A stretch of 64,000 bases of DNA from the NCBI RefSeq assembly GCF_003610695.1, contig NZ_RAQH01000011.1, forward strand, positions 62,001 through 126,000, in the 5' to 3' direction. This document shows, in pieces, positions 1 to 8,481 of this stretch (its first letter is position 1; every line of letters starts with the position of its first letter). Both the position numbers and the translations under genes were made by a program. The notes beneath the pieces were generated by a model, which searched no databases, was not told where the DNA came from, and saw only the letters and a program-made list of their open reading frames with translations. The stretch comes from Epilithonimonas arachidiradicis. Its GTDB lineage: Bacteria > Bacteroidota > Bacteroidia > Flavobacteriales > Weeksellaceae.

Positions 1-819
1 CTGGTCAAACGATTTCTTGAGAGAATCTGTCATATGGTTCAAGGATTCTACCAGATCACCCAAATCGTCCTGTACATTATCAACCGCTTTCTGGCTGTAA
101 TCCCCATTGGAAACACGATTTGCAATTTGTTTGATTGCATTGACACGTCTGGTAATTTCAAGATCCTTTTCCTTTAGCTCTCTTTCCAGCTTATCTCTCC
201 TGATAAGATCTGCCTTTAGTTTTGCATAGAAAGAAGCCGTTACTATGACCGCTGCAATTGCAGAAAAAATGATAAATAAAACAGTGGTATTGGAGGATTT
301 TGTCAGATCCTTGTTTTTAATTTCTAATATCTGTTCTTCATACTTTACAAAATCATTTACGATGCTTCGGCATTTGTCCATATAAGCCTTGCTCATCGTG
401 ATCTGCTCCTGGGTCATCTGGATACCATTGCGTCTGTCCTCTACAAAATGTTGCAAATTATTCATAGTGGTTTTAACATTTTGCTCCAGATTATTAAAAC
501 GTTGCAATTGGAACTGATCATCGATATCCAAAGCTTTTGCACGTTCTATGGCTTTTGGAAGCTCTACCAAACTGCGTTTGTAAGGATCCAGATAATTTTC
601 TTTACCGGTCAGCTGGTAACCTCTGTTTCCTGTTTCAGCATCAAGCAATAAAATCAGAACATCTTTGACCGCAGTAATAGATTTTCTGCTTGTAGAGAGC
701 TTTTCTCTATTTTGCATTTGATTTTGGATACTCCAATAAGAAGCAATCGAACTGGCAATAAGAATCAAAAGTGACAAACCGACTCCTATCTGCAGATTTC
801 TTATAATTTTCTTTGGCAT
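1..819 (-). CDS. CHASE3-HAMP membrane sensor, probably a histidine kinase (3' end outside window)
   Basis: The reverse strand reads without stops from an ATG at 819 to the window edge, so the C-terminal part is missing. Residues about 7-25 form a membrane helix. A CHASE3-type extracytoplasmic sensor region follows, with the family's AETGNRGYQLTG motif. A second membrane helix (about residues 178-198) leads into a charged coiled segment and a HAMP-like linker. Proteins of this build normally continue into a histidine kinase; that part is not visible, so the output is inferred. The ATG lies 7 nt after the stop of the REC-PAS-kinase gene, so the two are probably cotranscribed and may form one phosphorelay. 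Confidence 0.8.
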   Translation of the reverse strand, partial: MPKKIIRNLQIGVGLSLLILIASSIASYWSIQNQMQNREKLSTSRKSITAVKDVLILLLDAETGNRGYQLTGKENYLDPYKRSLVELPKAIERAKALDIDDQFQLQRFNNLEQNVKTTMNNLQHFVEDRRNGIQMTQEQITMSKAYMDKCRSIVNDFVKYEEQILEIKNKDLTKSSNTTVLFIIFSAIAAVIVTASFYAKLKADLIRRDKLERELKEKDLEITRRVNAIKQIANRVSNGDYSQKAVDNVQDDLGDLVESLNHMTDSLKKSFDQ

Positions 820-826
820 AAAGAAT

Positions 827-2293
827 TTAATTTAATGGTAAAGTGAAATAAAATGTAGAACCTTCTCCCAACTCACTGGAAACACCAATTGTTCCGTGGT
901 GCTGTTTAATGATTTCGGAACAGATGTACAAACCGATTCCCATTCCCTGGAACTGTAGAGACGACTCTTCTACACGATAAAATTTCTGAAAAACATACTC
1001 TTGTTTGAAATCCGGAATCCCAATTCCAAAGTCTGTAACACTGATTCTGACTTCTTTTTCATCTGTAAAAGTGGTAACGATGATTTGGTGATTCTCGGGA
1101 GAATATTTGATAGCATTGCTAAGGAAATTGATTAAGACCTGCTCGATTCTAATCTTATCAAAAGGTATCAGAAAATCCGGTTTCACGCCGTGACGTTCTA
1201 TTTTCACATCCGCTCCATTGGTATGCAAGATGGTTTCGATAGCGTTTTGAAGGACATTTTCCAGGTTCTCAGGTTTTTTATTGATTTTCAGTTTTCCGTT
1301 TTCAATTTTAGAGACATCCAGCAGATCTGTGATGAGACTGTTCAGTTTTTCGATTTGGTCTAATGTTTTTTCGACATAGATCAATTCCGAATTTTCCTGA
1401 TTAAGTTTCAGTTTGCGTTCCAGCAATTGGGTGTAGGCTTTGATACTTGTGAGAGGTGTTTTCAGCTCATGACTCGCAATGCTCAGAAATTCATCTTTTT
1501 CTTTCTCGATTCTTTTCTGATCATCGATATCCGTGAAAGTTCCCACCCAGGTTTTGATCAATTCACCTTCAAAAACTGGCGACATTCTCAGCAGATGGTA
1601 TCTGTAATGATTGGTTTTGATATTCTTGATACGGACTTCCAATTCCAGCGCTTTCCCTCTCTTTCTACACTCTTCGAATTCTTGTTTGATGTTATGATCA
1701 TCCGGATGCGTTTCAGGAAAAACCTGCTCAGAGTCCGAATATTGGTACCATTTACAATTTACAAAATCCACTTCCCCATCTTGATTGAGTGTAAAAGCAA
1801 TTTGTGGCAAAGCTTGCAACATCAAATGAAAATGATCGATCTGGGATTTCATGGTCGCCTGAGATTCACGTCTGCCTTTAACTTCCAGCTCCAGATTTTG
1901 CTGTGTTCTTTTCATCGCAAGACTGTTCTCCTGCAGATTATAAAAAGTTTTGACTTTAAGAAGAAGGATTTCCGGATCTATAGGTTTTGTAACATAATCG
2001 ATACCGCCGGATTTGTAACCTTTGGTAATGAATCTTTTCTCGGTATTAACCGCGGATAAAAAAACAATGGGGATTTCTTTGGTTTTGCTGTATCCGGACA
2101 AAGTTTCCGCTACTTCAAAACCATCCATATCCGGCATCTGGACATCCAAGACAATCAAAGAATAACTATTCTTCAGCGCCTTTCCCAGTGCTTCTTCACC
2201 GGAAATAGCCGTATCAACTTCAAAATCATTGGACTCTAGTAATTTTTTTAATGAATAAATATTGTTTTGATTATCATCGACTATTAAGACCAT
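827..2293 (-). CDS. Response regulator-PAS-histidine kinase hybrid (488 aa)
   Basis: The N-terminal receiver domain (about residues 1-120) has the acidic pair D6/D7, phospho-acceptor D50 in VLDVQMPDMDG and the conserved lysine in VTKPID. A coiled stretch and a PAS domain (about 150-260) follow, then the kinase core: the H-box SHELKTP near residue 275, N-box NFLSNAIKYSP, and the G-boxes DFGIGIP and GMGIGLYI. There is no membrane segment, so it should be cytosolic. It has a receiver at the front and a kinase behind, a layout seen in phosphorelays where an upstream sensor controls the kinase. It precedes the CHASE3 sensor by 7 nt. No DNA-binding output regulator is present nearby. Confidence 0.9.
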   Translation of the reverse strand: MVLIVDDNQNNIYSLKKLLESNDFEVDTAISGEEALGKALKNSYSLIVLDVQMPDMDGFEVAETLSGYSKTKEIPIVFLSAVNTEKRFITKGYKSGGIDYVTKPIDPEILLLKVKTFYNLQENSLAMKRTQQNLELEVKGRRESQATMKSQIDHFHLMLQALPQIAFTLNQDGEVDFVNCKWYQYSDSEQVFPETHPDDHNIKQEFEECRKRGKALELEVRIKNIKTNHYRYHLLRMSPVFEGELIKTWVGTFTDIDDQKRIEKEKDEFLSIASHELKTPLTSIKAYTQLLERKLKLNQENSELIYVEKTLDQIEKLNSLITDLLDVSKIENGKLKINKKPENLENVLQNAIETILHTNGADVKIERHGVKPDFLIPFDKIRIEQVLINFLSNAIKYSPENHQIIVTTFTDEKEVRISVTDFGIGIPDFKQEYVFQKFYRVEESSLQFQGMGIGLYICSEIIKQHHGTIGVSSELGEGSTFYFTLPLN

Positions 2294-2515
2294 AAAATTT
2301 TAAAATGTGCTAATTGTTATTTTACACTTTGCTTGGACATCAAAAATACTTACAATATTTTAATATTACATTATTTTTAGCAATTTGTAAATGAAAACAA
2401 GCTTAGCAAAAATTCAGCCAAGTTATATGCAATTATAATTATTAATTTTAACACATATAAATATCATCTTTTGTTGGATAGAATCATTTGATTGGTAATA
2501 AAAATTTATAAACCT

Positions 2516-2523
2516 TAACTTTG
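2516..2523 (+). promoter_or_regulatory. Bacteroidetes -7 promoter element (TAACTTTG)
   Basis: TAACTTTG matches the TAnnTTTG consensus of the primary Bacteroidetes sigma factor. Transcription would begin near 2530, leaving a leader of only about 8 nt before the TTG start of the radical SAM gene. The -33 element is weak; a TTG or TGG lies about 20-25 bp upstream. Confidence 0.55.
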
Positions 2524-2537
2524 CAGAAAATAATCTT

Positions 2538-4730
2538 TTGAAAGACCTTTTACTCATCACACCGCCTTTCACGCAGCTCAATACGCCTTACCCGGCGACA
2601 GCTTATATCAAAGGTTTTCTAAATACCAAAAACATCTCTAGTTATCAGATGGATTTGGGAATCGAAGTGATATTGGAGCTGTTTTCCAAAGAGGGCATCC
2701 AAAAGGTTTTCAATACGGATATCGATCTTCATCATACTTCCGAAAACTCTCAAAGAATCTTTGCTTTACGCGAGGAATACATCAAAACCATAGATCAGGT
2801 CATTCTTTTTTTACAGAATCAGAATCCAACCTTGGCAAGGCAGATTTGCTCTATGAATTTTCTTCCGGAAGCTTCCCGGTTCAATCAGTTGGATGATATG
2901 GAATTTGCTTTCGGGAATATGGGATTGCAGGACAAAGCCAAACATTTGGCAACATTATATTTAGAAGATCTTTCCGATTATATTGTAGAAAATATCGATT
3001 CCGATTTTGGGTTCAGCAGATATGCGGAGCGATTGGGAAAAAGTGCTAATTCTTTTGATGAGCTATATTCTAAAATTAACGCAGATCCAACTTTCATCGA
3101 TGATTTCACATTAAAGATTTTGAAAGAAAATCTGGAACTGGTTCAGCCAAAGCTGGTTTGTTTTTCGGTACCGTTTCCTGGGAATTTGTATTCTGCTTTC
3201 CGATGTGCAAAATTCATTAAAGAAAACTATCCGAACATCAAAACTGCAATGGGCGGAGGTTTCCCCAACACAGAACTCAGAGAAGTTAAAGATGTGCGCG
3301 TATTCGAATTCTTTGATTTTATCACTTTAGATGATGGCGAACTACCTTTGGAATTGGTTTATGAAAACATCTGTCACGCTGCAACTCTCGAAACTAATTA
3401 CAAAAGAACATTGCTTTTGGAAAATGGCGAGGTCGTTTATAAAAACAATTCAATCAGACACGATTACAAGCAATCCGAAATCGGAACACCTGATTATTCG
3501 GACCTACAACTGAACCGTTATATTTCTGTCATCGAGGTCGCAAATCCAATGCACAGCTTGTGGAGCGACGGACGCTGGAACAAGCTGACAATGGCGCACG
3601 GCTGCTATTGGGGTAAGTGTACCTTCTGTGATATTTCATTAGACTATATAAAGATTTATGAACCTATTTCTGCCAAAATTCTGGTAGACAGAATGGAAGA
3701 ACTCATCGAGCAGACTGGCGAAACAGGTTTCCATTTTGTGGATGAAGCAGCTCCTCCAGCATTGATGCGGGAAGTCGCTTTAGAAATTCTTCGCAGAAAT
3801 CTGGTAGTGACTTGGTGGACGAATATCAGATTCGAAAAAAGCTTTACTCAGGATTTATGTTTTCTCTTGAAAATATCCGGCTGCATTGCTGTTTCCGGAG
3901 GATTGGAAGTTGCCAGTGACCGACTCTTAAAATTGATTGACAAAGGCGTTTCCGTAGATCAAGTGGCAAGAGTTACAAGGGATTTTACCGAAGCGGGCAT
4001 TATGGTTCACGCCTATCTGATGTACGGCTACCCGACACAGACAGTTCAGGAAACCGTCGATTCTTTGGAAATGGTTCGTCAGTTGTTCGAAATGGGAATT
4101 CTGCAAAGTGGCTTCTGGCATCAGTTTGCAATGACAGCACATTCTCCTGTCGGCATTAATCCTGAAGAATTTGGGGTGACACCAATTAAGCAGGAAATTA
4201 AATTTGCTAATAACGATGTTGATTTTACGGATAAAACAGGAATCGATCACAGCCGATTTAGTTTTGGACTGAAAAAGTCACTCTTCAATTATATGCACGG
4301 CATCAATTTCGAAATCCCTTTGCAGGATTGGTTTGAGTTTAAAATCCCTAAGACGACTATTCATCCCGATTACATCCACGATTGCCTGCTTGAGGAGGAA
4401 AATTTCATATTCAAAGGCAATTCTAAACTGATTTTTCTGGATAAAAATATCATCGCAAAGGATCTTATCAAAACCAAAAAAGGCAATTCCTGGGAATTAA
4501 AACAGATTACCTTCCATCTGAAGACCAATATCGTAAAAATAGAACTGGATAAAGATAAAGCCGAATGGCTGATTAAGATCCTGGAAGAAAACTCAATAGA
4601 AAATGCGAAGAAAATCACTTTACAACAACTGAAAAATCAGTATGAAGAACAGTTTGAGGATTTCGAATTGTTCTGGTTTTCAAGACCTATCCAGCAACTC
4701 AAAGAAAACGGAATCATCCTAAGTCTATAA
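2538..4730 (+). CDS. B12-binding-type radical SAM protein (730 aa)
   Basis: The N-terminal part looks like the cobalamin-binding Rossmann domain of class B radical SAM enzymes (LLLITPPF at the start; AMGGGFPN and LDDGE further on), but no DxHxxG cobalt-ligand motif is seen. The radical SAM core starts near residue 350 with HGCYWGKCTFCD, whose cysteines are spaced CX4CX2C rather than the usual CX3CX2C. Motifs such as FVDEAAPP, VSGGLEVASDRLL and MYGYPTQT fit the rest of the TIM barrel. The start is a TTG at 2538, chosen because the conserved KDLLLITPPF begins there and a promoter lies just upstream. It is monocistronic, with a terminator after it. The substrate is unknown; methyl transfer or a B12-dependent rearrangement are possible. 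Confidence 0.85.
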   Translation: MKDLLLITPPFTQLNTPYPATAYIKGFLNTKNISSYQMDLGIEVILELFSKEGIQKVFNTDIDLHHTSENSQRIFALREEYIKTIDQVILFLQNQNPTLARQICSMNFLPEASRFNQLDDMEFAFGNMGLQDKAKHLATLYLEDLSDYIVENIDSDFGFSRYAERLGKSANSFDELYSKINADPTFIDDFTLKILKENLELVQPKLVCFSVPFPGNLYSAFRCAKFIKENYPNIKTAMGGGFPNTELREVKDVRVFEFFDFITLDDGELPLELVYENICHAATLETNYKRTLLLENGEVVYKNNSIRHDYKQSEIGTPDYSDLQLNRYISVIEVANPMHSLWSDGRWNKLTMAHGCYWGKCTFCDISLDYIKIYEPISAKILVDRMEELIEQTGETGFHFVDEAAPPALMREVALEILRRNLVVTWWTNIRFEKSFTQDLCFLLKISGCIAVSGGLEVASDRLLKLIDKGVSVDQVARVTRDFTEAGIMVHAYLMYGYPTQTVQETVDSLEMVRQLFEMGILQSGFWHQFAMTAHSPVGINPEEFGVTPIKQEIKFANNDVDFTDKTGIDHSRFSFGLKKSLFNYMHGINFEIPLQDWFEFKIPKTTIHPDYIHDCLLEEENFIFKGNSKLIFLDKNIIAKDLIKTKKGNSWELKQITFHLKTNIVKIELDKDKAEWLIKILEENSIENAKKITLQQLKNQYEEQFEDFELFWFSRPIQQLKENGIILSL

Positions 4731-4735
4731 CATAA

Positions 4736-4767
4736 AAAAATCCCGAAATTAGTTTTCCGGGATTTAT
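4736..4767. terminator. Bidirectional intrinsic terminator
   Basis: Stem AAATCCCG (4738-4745) pairs with CGGGATTT (4758-4765), with A-rich and T-rich flanks on either side. It sits between the convergent radical SAM and FKBP genes and can serve both. Confidence 0.8.
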
Positions 4768-4769
4768 AT

Positions 4770-5204
4770 TTACTTGATACCTAAAAGTTCCACCTCAAAG
4801 ATCAAAGTGCTGTTAGGTCCTATCTCTTTGCTGATCTGCTGATCACCATACGCCAGATTCGGTGGTAAAGTCAGTCTCCATTTACTGCCAACGGGCATCA
4901 GTTGCAAACCTTCTGTCCAACCGGAGATCACTCGGTTCAATGGAAAAGATGCAGGCTTTCCACGTTTTACTGAGCTGTCAAAAACCGCTCCTGTAATTGT
5001 CGTGCCGTGGTAATGGACTGTTACCGTATCCTTCGCTTTTGGTTTAGCGCCCTCACCTTCTGTGATGATCTCGTATTGCAATCCGCTTGGCAGGGTTACC
5101 ACGCCTTCCTTAGCAGCGTTCGCTTCCATATAAGCATTGCCATCATTAAGATTTTTTTCAGCTAAAGCTTTTTTCTTTTTTAGTAATAAATCTGCAACTC
5201 CCAT
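4770..5204 (-). CDS. FKBP-type peptidyl-prolyl cis-trans isomerase (144 aa)
   Basis: This enzyme catalyses proline cis-trans isomerisation in protein folding. An N-terminal helical segment rich in lysine and alanine (residues 1-38) is followed by a complete FKBP domain with the family signatures VTVHYHGT, VFDSSVKRG, FPLNRVISGW, LMPVGSKW, PPNLAYG and STLIFEVELL. It resembles the C-terminal domain of FklB/Mip proteins but has no signal peptide or lipobox, so it is probably cytosolic. A TAnnTTTG promoter element lies just upstream at 5223-5230, and the gene appears to be transcribed alone. Confidence 0.93.
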   Translation of the reverse strand: MGVADLLLKKKKALAEKNLNDGNAYMEANAAKEGVVTLPSGLQYEIITEGEGAKPKAKDTVTVHYHGTTITGAVFDSSVKRGKPASFPLNRVISGWTEGLQLMPVGSKWRLTLPPNLAYGDQQISKEIGPNSTLIFEVELLGIK

Positions 5205-5222
5205 AATATCTGTTTAAGGACA

Positions 5223-5230
5223 CAAAAATA
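5223..5230 (-). promoter_or_regulatory. -7 promoter element of the FKBP gene
   Basis: The reverse strand reads TATTTTTG, an exact TAnnTTTG match, 19 nt upstream of the FKBP ATG. Confidence 0.55.
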
Positions 5231-5273
5231 AGGTTTTAAAAATAAAAGTGCTCACACAAGAGCCACTTAGTGA

Positions 5274-5981
5274 TTACTGAGGAGGATTGTTATCTTGAGA
5301 ATTATTCGGGAGATCCGAATTCTTCGCCGCTTTTACCAACTCATTGACATCGGCGTAGAAAAGTTTCCAATCGTTGACATCTTTCATTGCGGTGATGAGG
5401 TTGAGGAAAGATTTCAAAGACTTTTCCAGATCTTTGCGGATTCCTGATGCTGTTTTCTGATTCCGAAGATCGGCATTGGCGGAGGCTTGCTCTGCAAAGA
5501 GTGTTTCAAAAGCTTTCTGTTTATTTTTCATATCTGTGAAAGCATCTTCCAGAGACAATGCTTTTAACTTTTGGCTGTTCTCCGGTTTTTCGAGTTCCTC
5601 GATCAGTTTTTTCATTTGAGCGGTTTGGGAGGAATAGCTCAACTTGTACAACTCCAGACCAAACAATTTGAAAATCTGATACAGGTCTTCTGCATATTGA
5701 TAGTTAGCAACCGAGGATAATTTTCTGTACCCATTTAAGAAACCTTTCAGATCAGAGAATGCGTTATCTCTTTCTTTATCCGCTTGAGCAACCGAATCAC
5801 CTTTCCCACTGTAGATTTGTTTAGCATAAACGGCGTCGTAATCTGCATATTTCAGTTTGAGATCTGCCAATAATGGATGAGCGGTGATGACAGCATAATT
5901 TCCAGACTCTGAAACATTGATGGTTCTTTGGGCAAGTGTAGCCAAATCTTTGGTACTTAACTTTGATAGTGTAATTTTCAT
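5274..5981 (-). CDS. Helical protein of a Flavobacteriia family (DUF6261-like, 235 aa)
   Basis: The protein is almost wholly alpha-helical, has no signal peptide, and ends in a low-complexity Q/N/P tail (about residues 224-235). The opening MKITLSKLSTKDLATL and the periodic hydrophobic pattern recall DUF6261, a family common in Flavobacteriia; this match is from memory and not tested. The function is unknown. It lies between the FKBP promoter region and the tandem repeat, and is probably transcribed alone. The ATG at 5981 is the only sensible start. It should be structural or regulatory rather than enzymatic, as no catalytic motif is visible. Confidence 0.75.
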   Translation of the reverse strand: MKITLSKLSTKDLATLAQRTINVSESGNYAVITAHPLLADLKLKYADYDAVYAKQIYSGKGDSVAQADKERDNAFSDLKGFLNGYRKLSSVANYQYAEDLYQIFKLFGLELYKLSYSSQTAQMKKLIEELEKPENSQKLKALSLEDAFTDMKNKQKAFETLFAEQASANADLRNQKTASGIRKDLEKSLKSFLNLITAMKDVNDWKLFYADVNELVKAAKNSDLPNNSQDNNPPQ

Positions 5982-6080
5982 ACATTTAGTGTTTTTGTTG
6001 TTAATTATTTAGTTTTTTACACATTTTAAATGTATAAAAATATTCTTTAGTCACAAAACTATAGTTGGGAAACAAAAGTA

Positions 6081-6248
6081 AAAGTCATTTTGTTACAAAA
6101 CGAAGGTTCTCTAACTTCCGTCAAAGTTGTTTGGTTACAAAACCCTCGTTTGGAAACCAAAGTAAAAGTTGTTTTGTTAGAAAACGAGGGTTTTGTGGCT
6201 TCTGCCAAAGTTTGGTGGGTTGGAGAACGAGGGTTTTGGAAAATTTCA
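6081..6248 (+). repeat. Four-unit 42-nt degenerate tandem repeat
   Basis: Four copies with a 42-nt period start at 6081, 6123, 6165 and 6207. Each begins AAAGT and carries a block like GTTACAAAACGA or GTTAGAAAACGAGGGTTTTG. The period is a multiple of three, so one frame stays open (6065-6253) and would encode 14-residue repeats of the type SxxVTKRxF. The last copy is the most diverged. The repeat lies in the 300-nt gap between the 235-aa gene and the ATPase-nuclease gene; apart from it, the gap shows nothing clear. Confidence 0.75.
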
Positions 6249-6284
6249 ATTGAAACAATAAACTACTAATAATAAAATCGATTG

Positions 6285-8426
6285 ATGTTCGTACATTTGA
6301 TGAGCTCTAAAAAATTTTATATGATTGAACAATCGCCAACTTTCATTATAGCAAAAGACCTTTCTTTTACAGGTATCTTACACGATATTAAGAAATCTCC
6401 AACAAGCTTATCTCCAGTTTTTGAAGCTTTTACAAATGCATTAGAATCAATTAAAATTAAAAAGAATAACAACGAAAAATTTGGAAATGGCAAAATTGTA
6501 ATTTCAATATATGCCAATGAACTAACTGATAAAACTTCTGAATTTAGAGCAATTGAAATTTTTGATAATGGAGTTGGTTTCAATGAGGAAGAGTTCAAAA
6601 GATTTAACACATTCAAGGATAATTCGAAAGGTTTTAAAAATTTAGGCTCAGGTAGAATACAATACGTTCATTTTTTCGACAGAACTACAATTAATAGTAT
6701 ATTTAATGAAAATAACAAATATTTTGAAAGAGAGTTTATCTTATCCAAGAGTAAATCTTTTTTAAATCATAATGCTATTGTAAAACAAAACTATTGTAAG
6801 GAGATTTCTGAACAAAATACATATTCAAAAGTCAGTTTCACAGGTCTTTTAGAACCAAGTAACATATATAATTCATTAACTGATGACTCGTTAAAAAAGG
6901 AACTACTGAAAAGATACTTACATTATTTTTGTTTTAACTCAAATGAAATTCCAGAAATTATAATTGATTTCTATATTTATGATTCTTTAAAATCAACATC
7001 AACAATTTCGAAATTTGACATTCCTAAATATGATAAAAAAGAAGATATTATAATTCATTATAGTACACCAGCAAGAGATGGGAATTCAATTGAGAAATCA
7101 GAAAATAAAGAAGTTTTTTCAGTAGCAACGTTCAAAGTTGATAAAAAGCTGTTAGAAAACAATGATATTAAACTTATTTCAAAAGGAGAAGTTGTTGAAG
7201 AGACAAAAATTAGTTTAAATGGAATATCTAGAAATGATAATATTAATGGCAACAAGTACCTTGTATTAGTTTCCGGAAATTACATTGATGAAAAAGACAC
7301 TAATATCCGAGGTGAACTTGATATTCCAACAAAAAATTCCACCAAACTTTTTAATGCTTTTAATCAGGAGGTACTTTTTTTAGAAGACATTGAAAGCAAT
7401 GTCAATGATAAATTAAAGAGTCTTTATCCCGAAATTGAGAAAATTATAGAAAAACACCAGAATGAATTAGAACATTTAAAAGATATGTTTTTGATTGGAG
7501 AAGATGATGATGTTGAAATTTCTATCAATGATGATGATAAAAAGATTTTAGAAAAATTCTATGAAGCTCAAGCAAAAAAAGAAGCTAAGGTTGATGCTTC
7601 AATTAAAGAATCTATTGATAGGTTAGATTATTTAGATACAACTTCTAAGGATTACGAAGACGAATTAGAAAAAGAAATAAAAAAATTAGTTAGAATTTTA
7701 CCCGAGCAAAACAAAAGGACGTTAAGTCATTATGTTGCAAGAAGAAAATTAGTTATTGAATTATTTTCCAAAATTTTAGATAAAAAACTTAAAGTTCAAA
7801 ATTCTGGATTTAGAGAAAAAGATGAAGCTCTTATTCATAATCTTCTATTCACACAAAAATCAACAAATACTTATGGAAGCGATTTATGGATACTAAATGA
7901 GGAATTTATTTATTTTAAAGGTAATTCAGAACTCCAATTGAAAGATTTAGAGATTGATAATAAAAAAGTTTTTAAATCCGAATTTGAAGAGGAAGAACAA
8001 AGATATTTAACATCACTTGGTCAAAGCAGATTAGATACAAGACCAGATGTTTTATTATTTCCGGAAGAAGGTAAATGTATAATTATAGAATTTAAAGCTC
8101 CGAATGTTAATGCCTCTAATCATCTTACACAGATTAATAAATATGCGTCATTTATAAGAAATTACACCAACAAAGAATTTAAAATAAAGACTTTTTATGG
8201 CTATCTAATTGGTGAAGGTATTGAACCAAAGGATGTTCAGGGAAGCGTATCTACTTTTGAACACTCTCATAATTTTGATTATTTATTTAGTCCTGCTCAA
8301 AGAGTAATTGATTTTAATGGAGATGAACACGGTTCAATTTATACCGAAGTTTTAAAATATACATCTCTTCTAAAAAGAGCTGAATTAAGAAATCAAATAT
8401 TTATAGAAAAACTTGGACTTAAATAA
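6285..8426 (+). CDS. GHKL-type ATPase fused to PD-(D/E)XK-like nuclease, candidate defence gene (about 713 aa)
   Basis: The N-terminal third has the ATP-binding motifs of GHKL (Hsp90/MutL/MORC-like) ATPases: the N-box EAFTNALESI (about residues 47-56), DNGVGF (about 94-99) and a glycine loop LGSGRIQ (about 120-126). A long charged helical middle (about 370-520) follows. The C-terminal part has TRPDVLL, then IIIEFKAP (about 600), the D...ExK arrangement of PD-(D/E)XK nucleases, followed by QINKYASFI. It is visibly more AT-rich than its neighbours and follows a tandem repeat, which suggests transfer. The start is uncertain: TTG 6282, ATG 6285, 6300 or 6321 are all in frame. ATPase-nuclease fusions of this type often act in phage defence; that role is inferred from architecture only. 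Confidence 0.75.
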   Translation: MFVHLMSSKKFYMIEQSPTFIIAKDLSFTGILHDIKKSPTSLSPVFEAFTNALESIKIKKNNNEKFGNGKIVISIYANELTDKTSEFRAIEIFDNGVGFNEEEFKRFNTFKDNSKGFKNLGSGRIQYVHFFDRTTINSIFNENNKYFEREFILSKSKSFLNHNAIVKQNYCKEISEQNTYSKVSFTGLLEPSNIYNSLTDDSLKKELLKRYLHYFCFNSNEIPEIIIDFYIYDSLKSTSTISKFDIPKYDKKEDIIIHYSTPARDGNSIEKSENKEVFSVATFKVDKKLLENNDIKLISKGEVVEETKISLNGISRNDNINGNKYLVLVSGNYIDEKDTNIRGELDIPTKNSTKLFNAFNQEVLFLEDIESNVNDKLKSLYPEIEKIIEKHQNELEHLKDMFLIGEDDDVEISINDDDKKILEKFYEAQAKKEAKVDASIKESIDRLDYLDTTSKDYEDELEKEIKKLVRILPEQNKRTLSHYVARRKLVIELFSKILDKKLKVQNSGFREKDEALIHNLLFTQKSTNTYGSDLWILNEEFIYFKGNSELQLKDLEIDNKKVFKSEFEEEEQRYLTSLGQSRLDTRPDVLLFPEEGKCIIIEFKAPNVNASNHLTQINKYASFIRNYTNKEFKIKTFYGYLIGEGIEPKDVQGSVSTFEHSHNFDYLFSPAQRVIDFNGDEHGSIYTEVLKYTSLLKRAELRNQIFIEKLGLK

Positions 8427-8430
8427 CATC

Positions 8431-8457
8431 AAAAAAACCTGCTCAATAGCAGGTTTT
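8431..8457. terminator. Bidirectional terminator
   Basis: AACCTGCT (8436-8443) and AGCAGGTT (8448-8455) form a perfect 8-bp stem with a CAAT loop, preceded by an A-run and followed by TTT. It separates the ATPase-nuclease gene from the convergent sugar transporter gene. Confidence 0.85.
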
Positions 8458-8481
8458 CATATTTATTATAAAGCAAAAATC

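Noticed and set aside
1427-2059. 210-aa open frame opposite the hybrid kinase
   Set aside because: Shadow of a strongly conserved kinase gene; composition (phenylalanine-rich, no domain) is not protein-like.
6065-6253. 62-aa open frame with 14-residue repeats
   Set aside because: It is open because the repeat period is a multiple of three; no start signal or conserved protein pattern supports translation.
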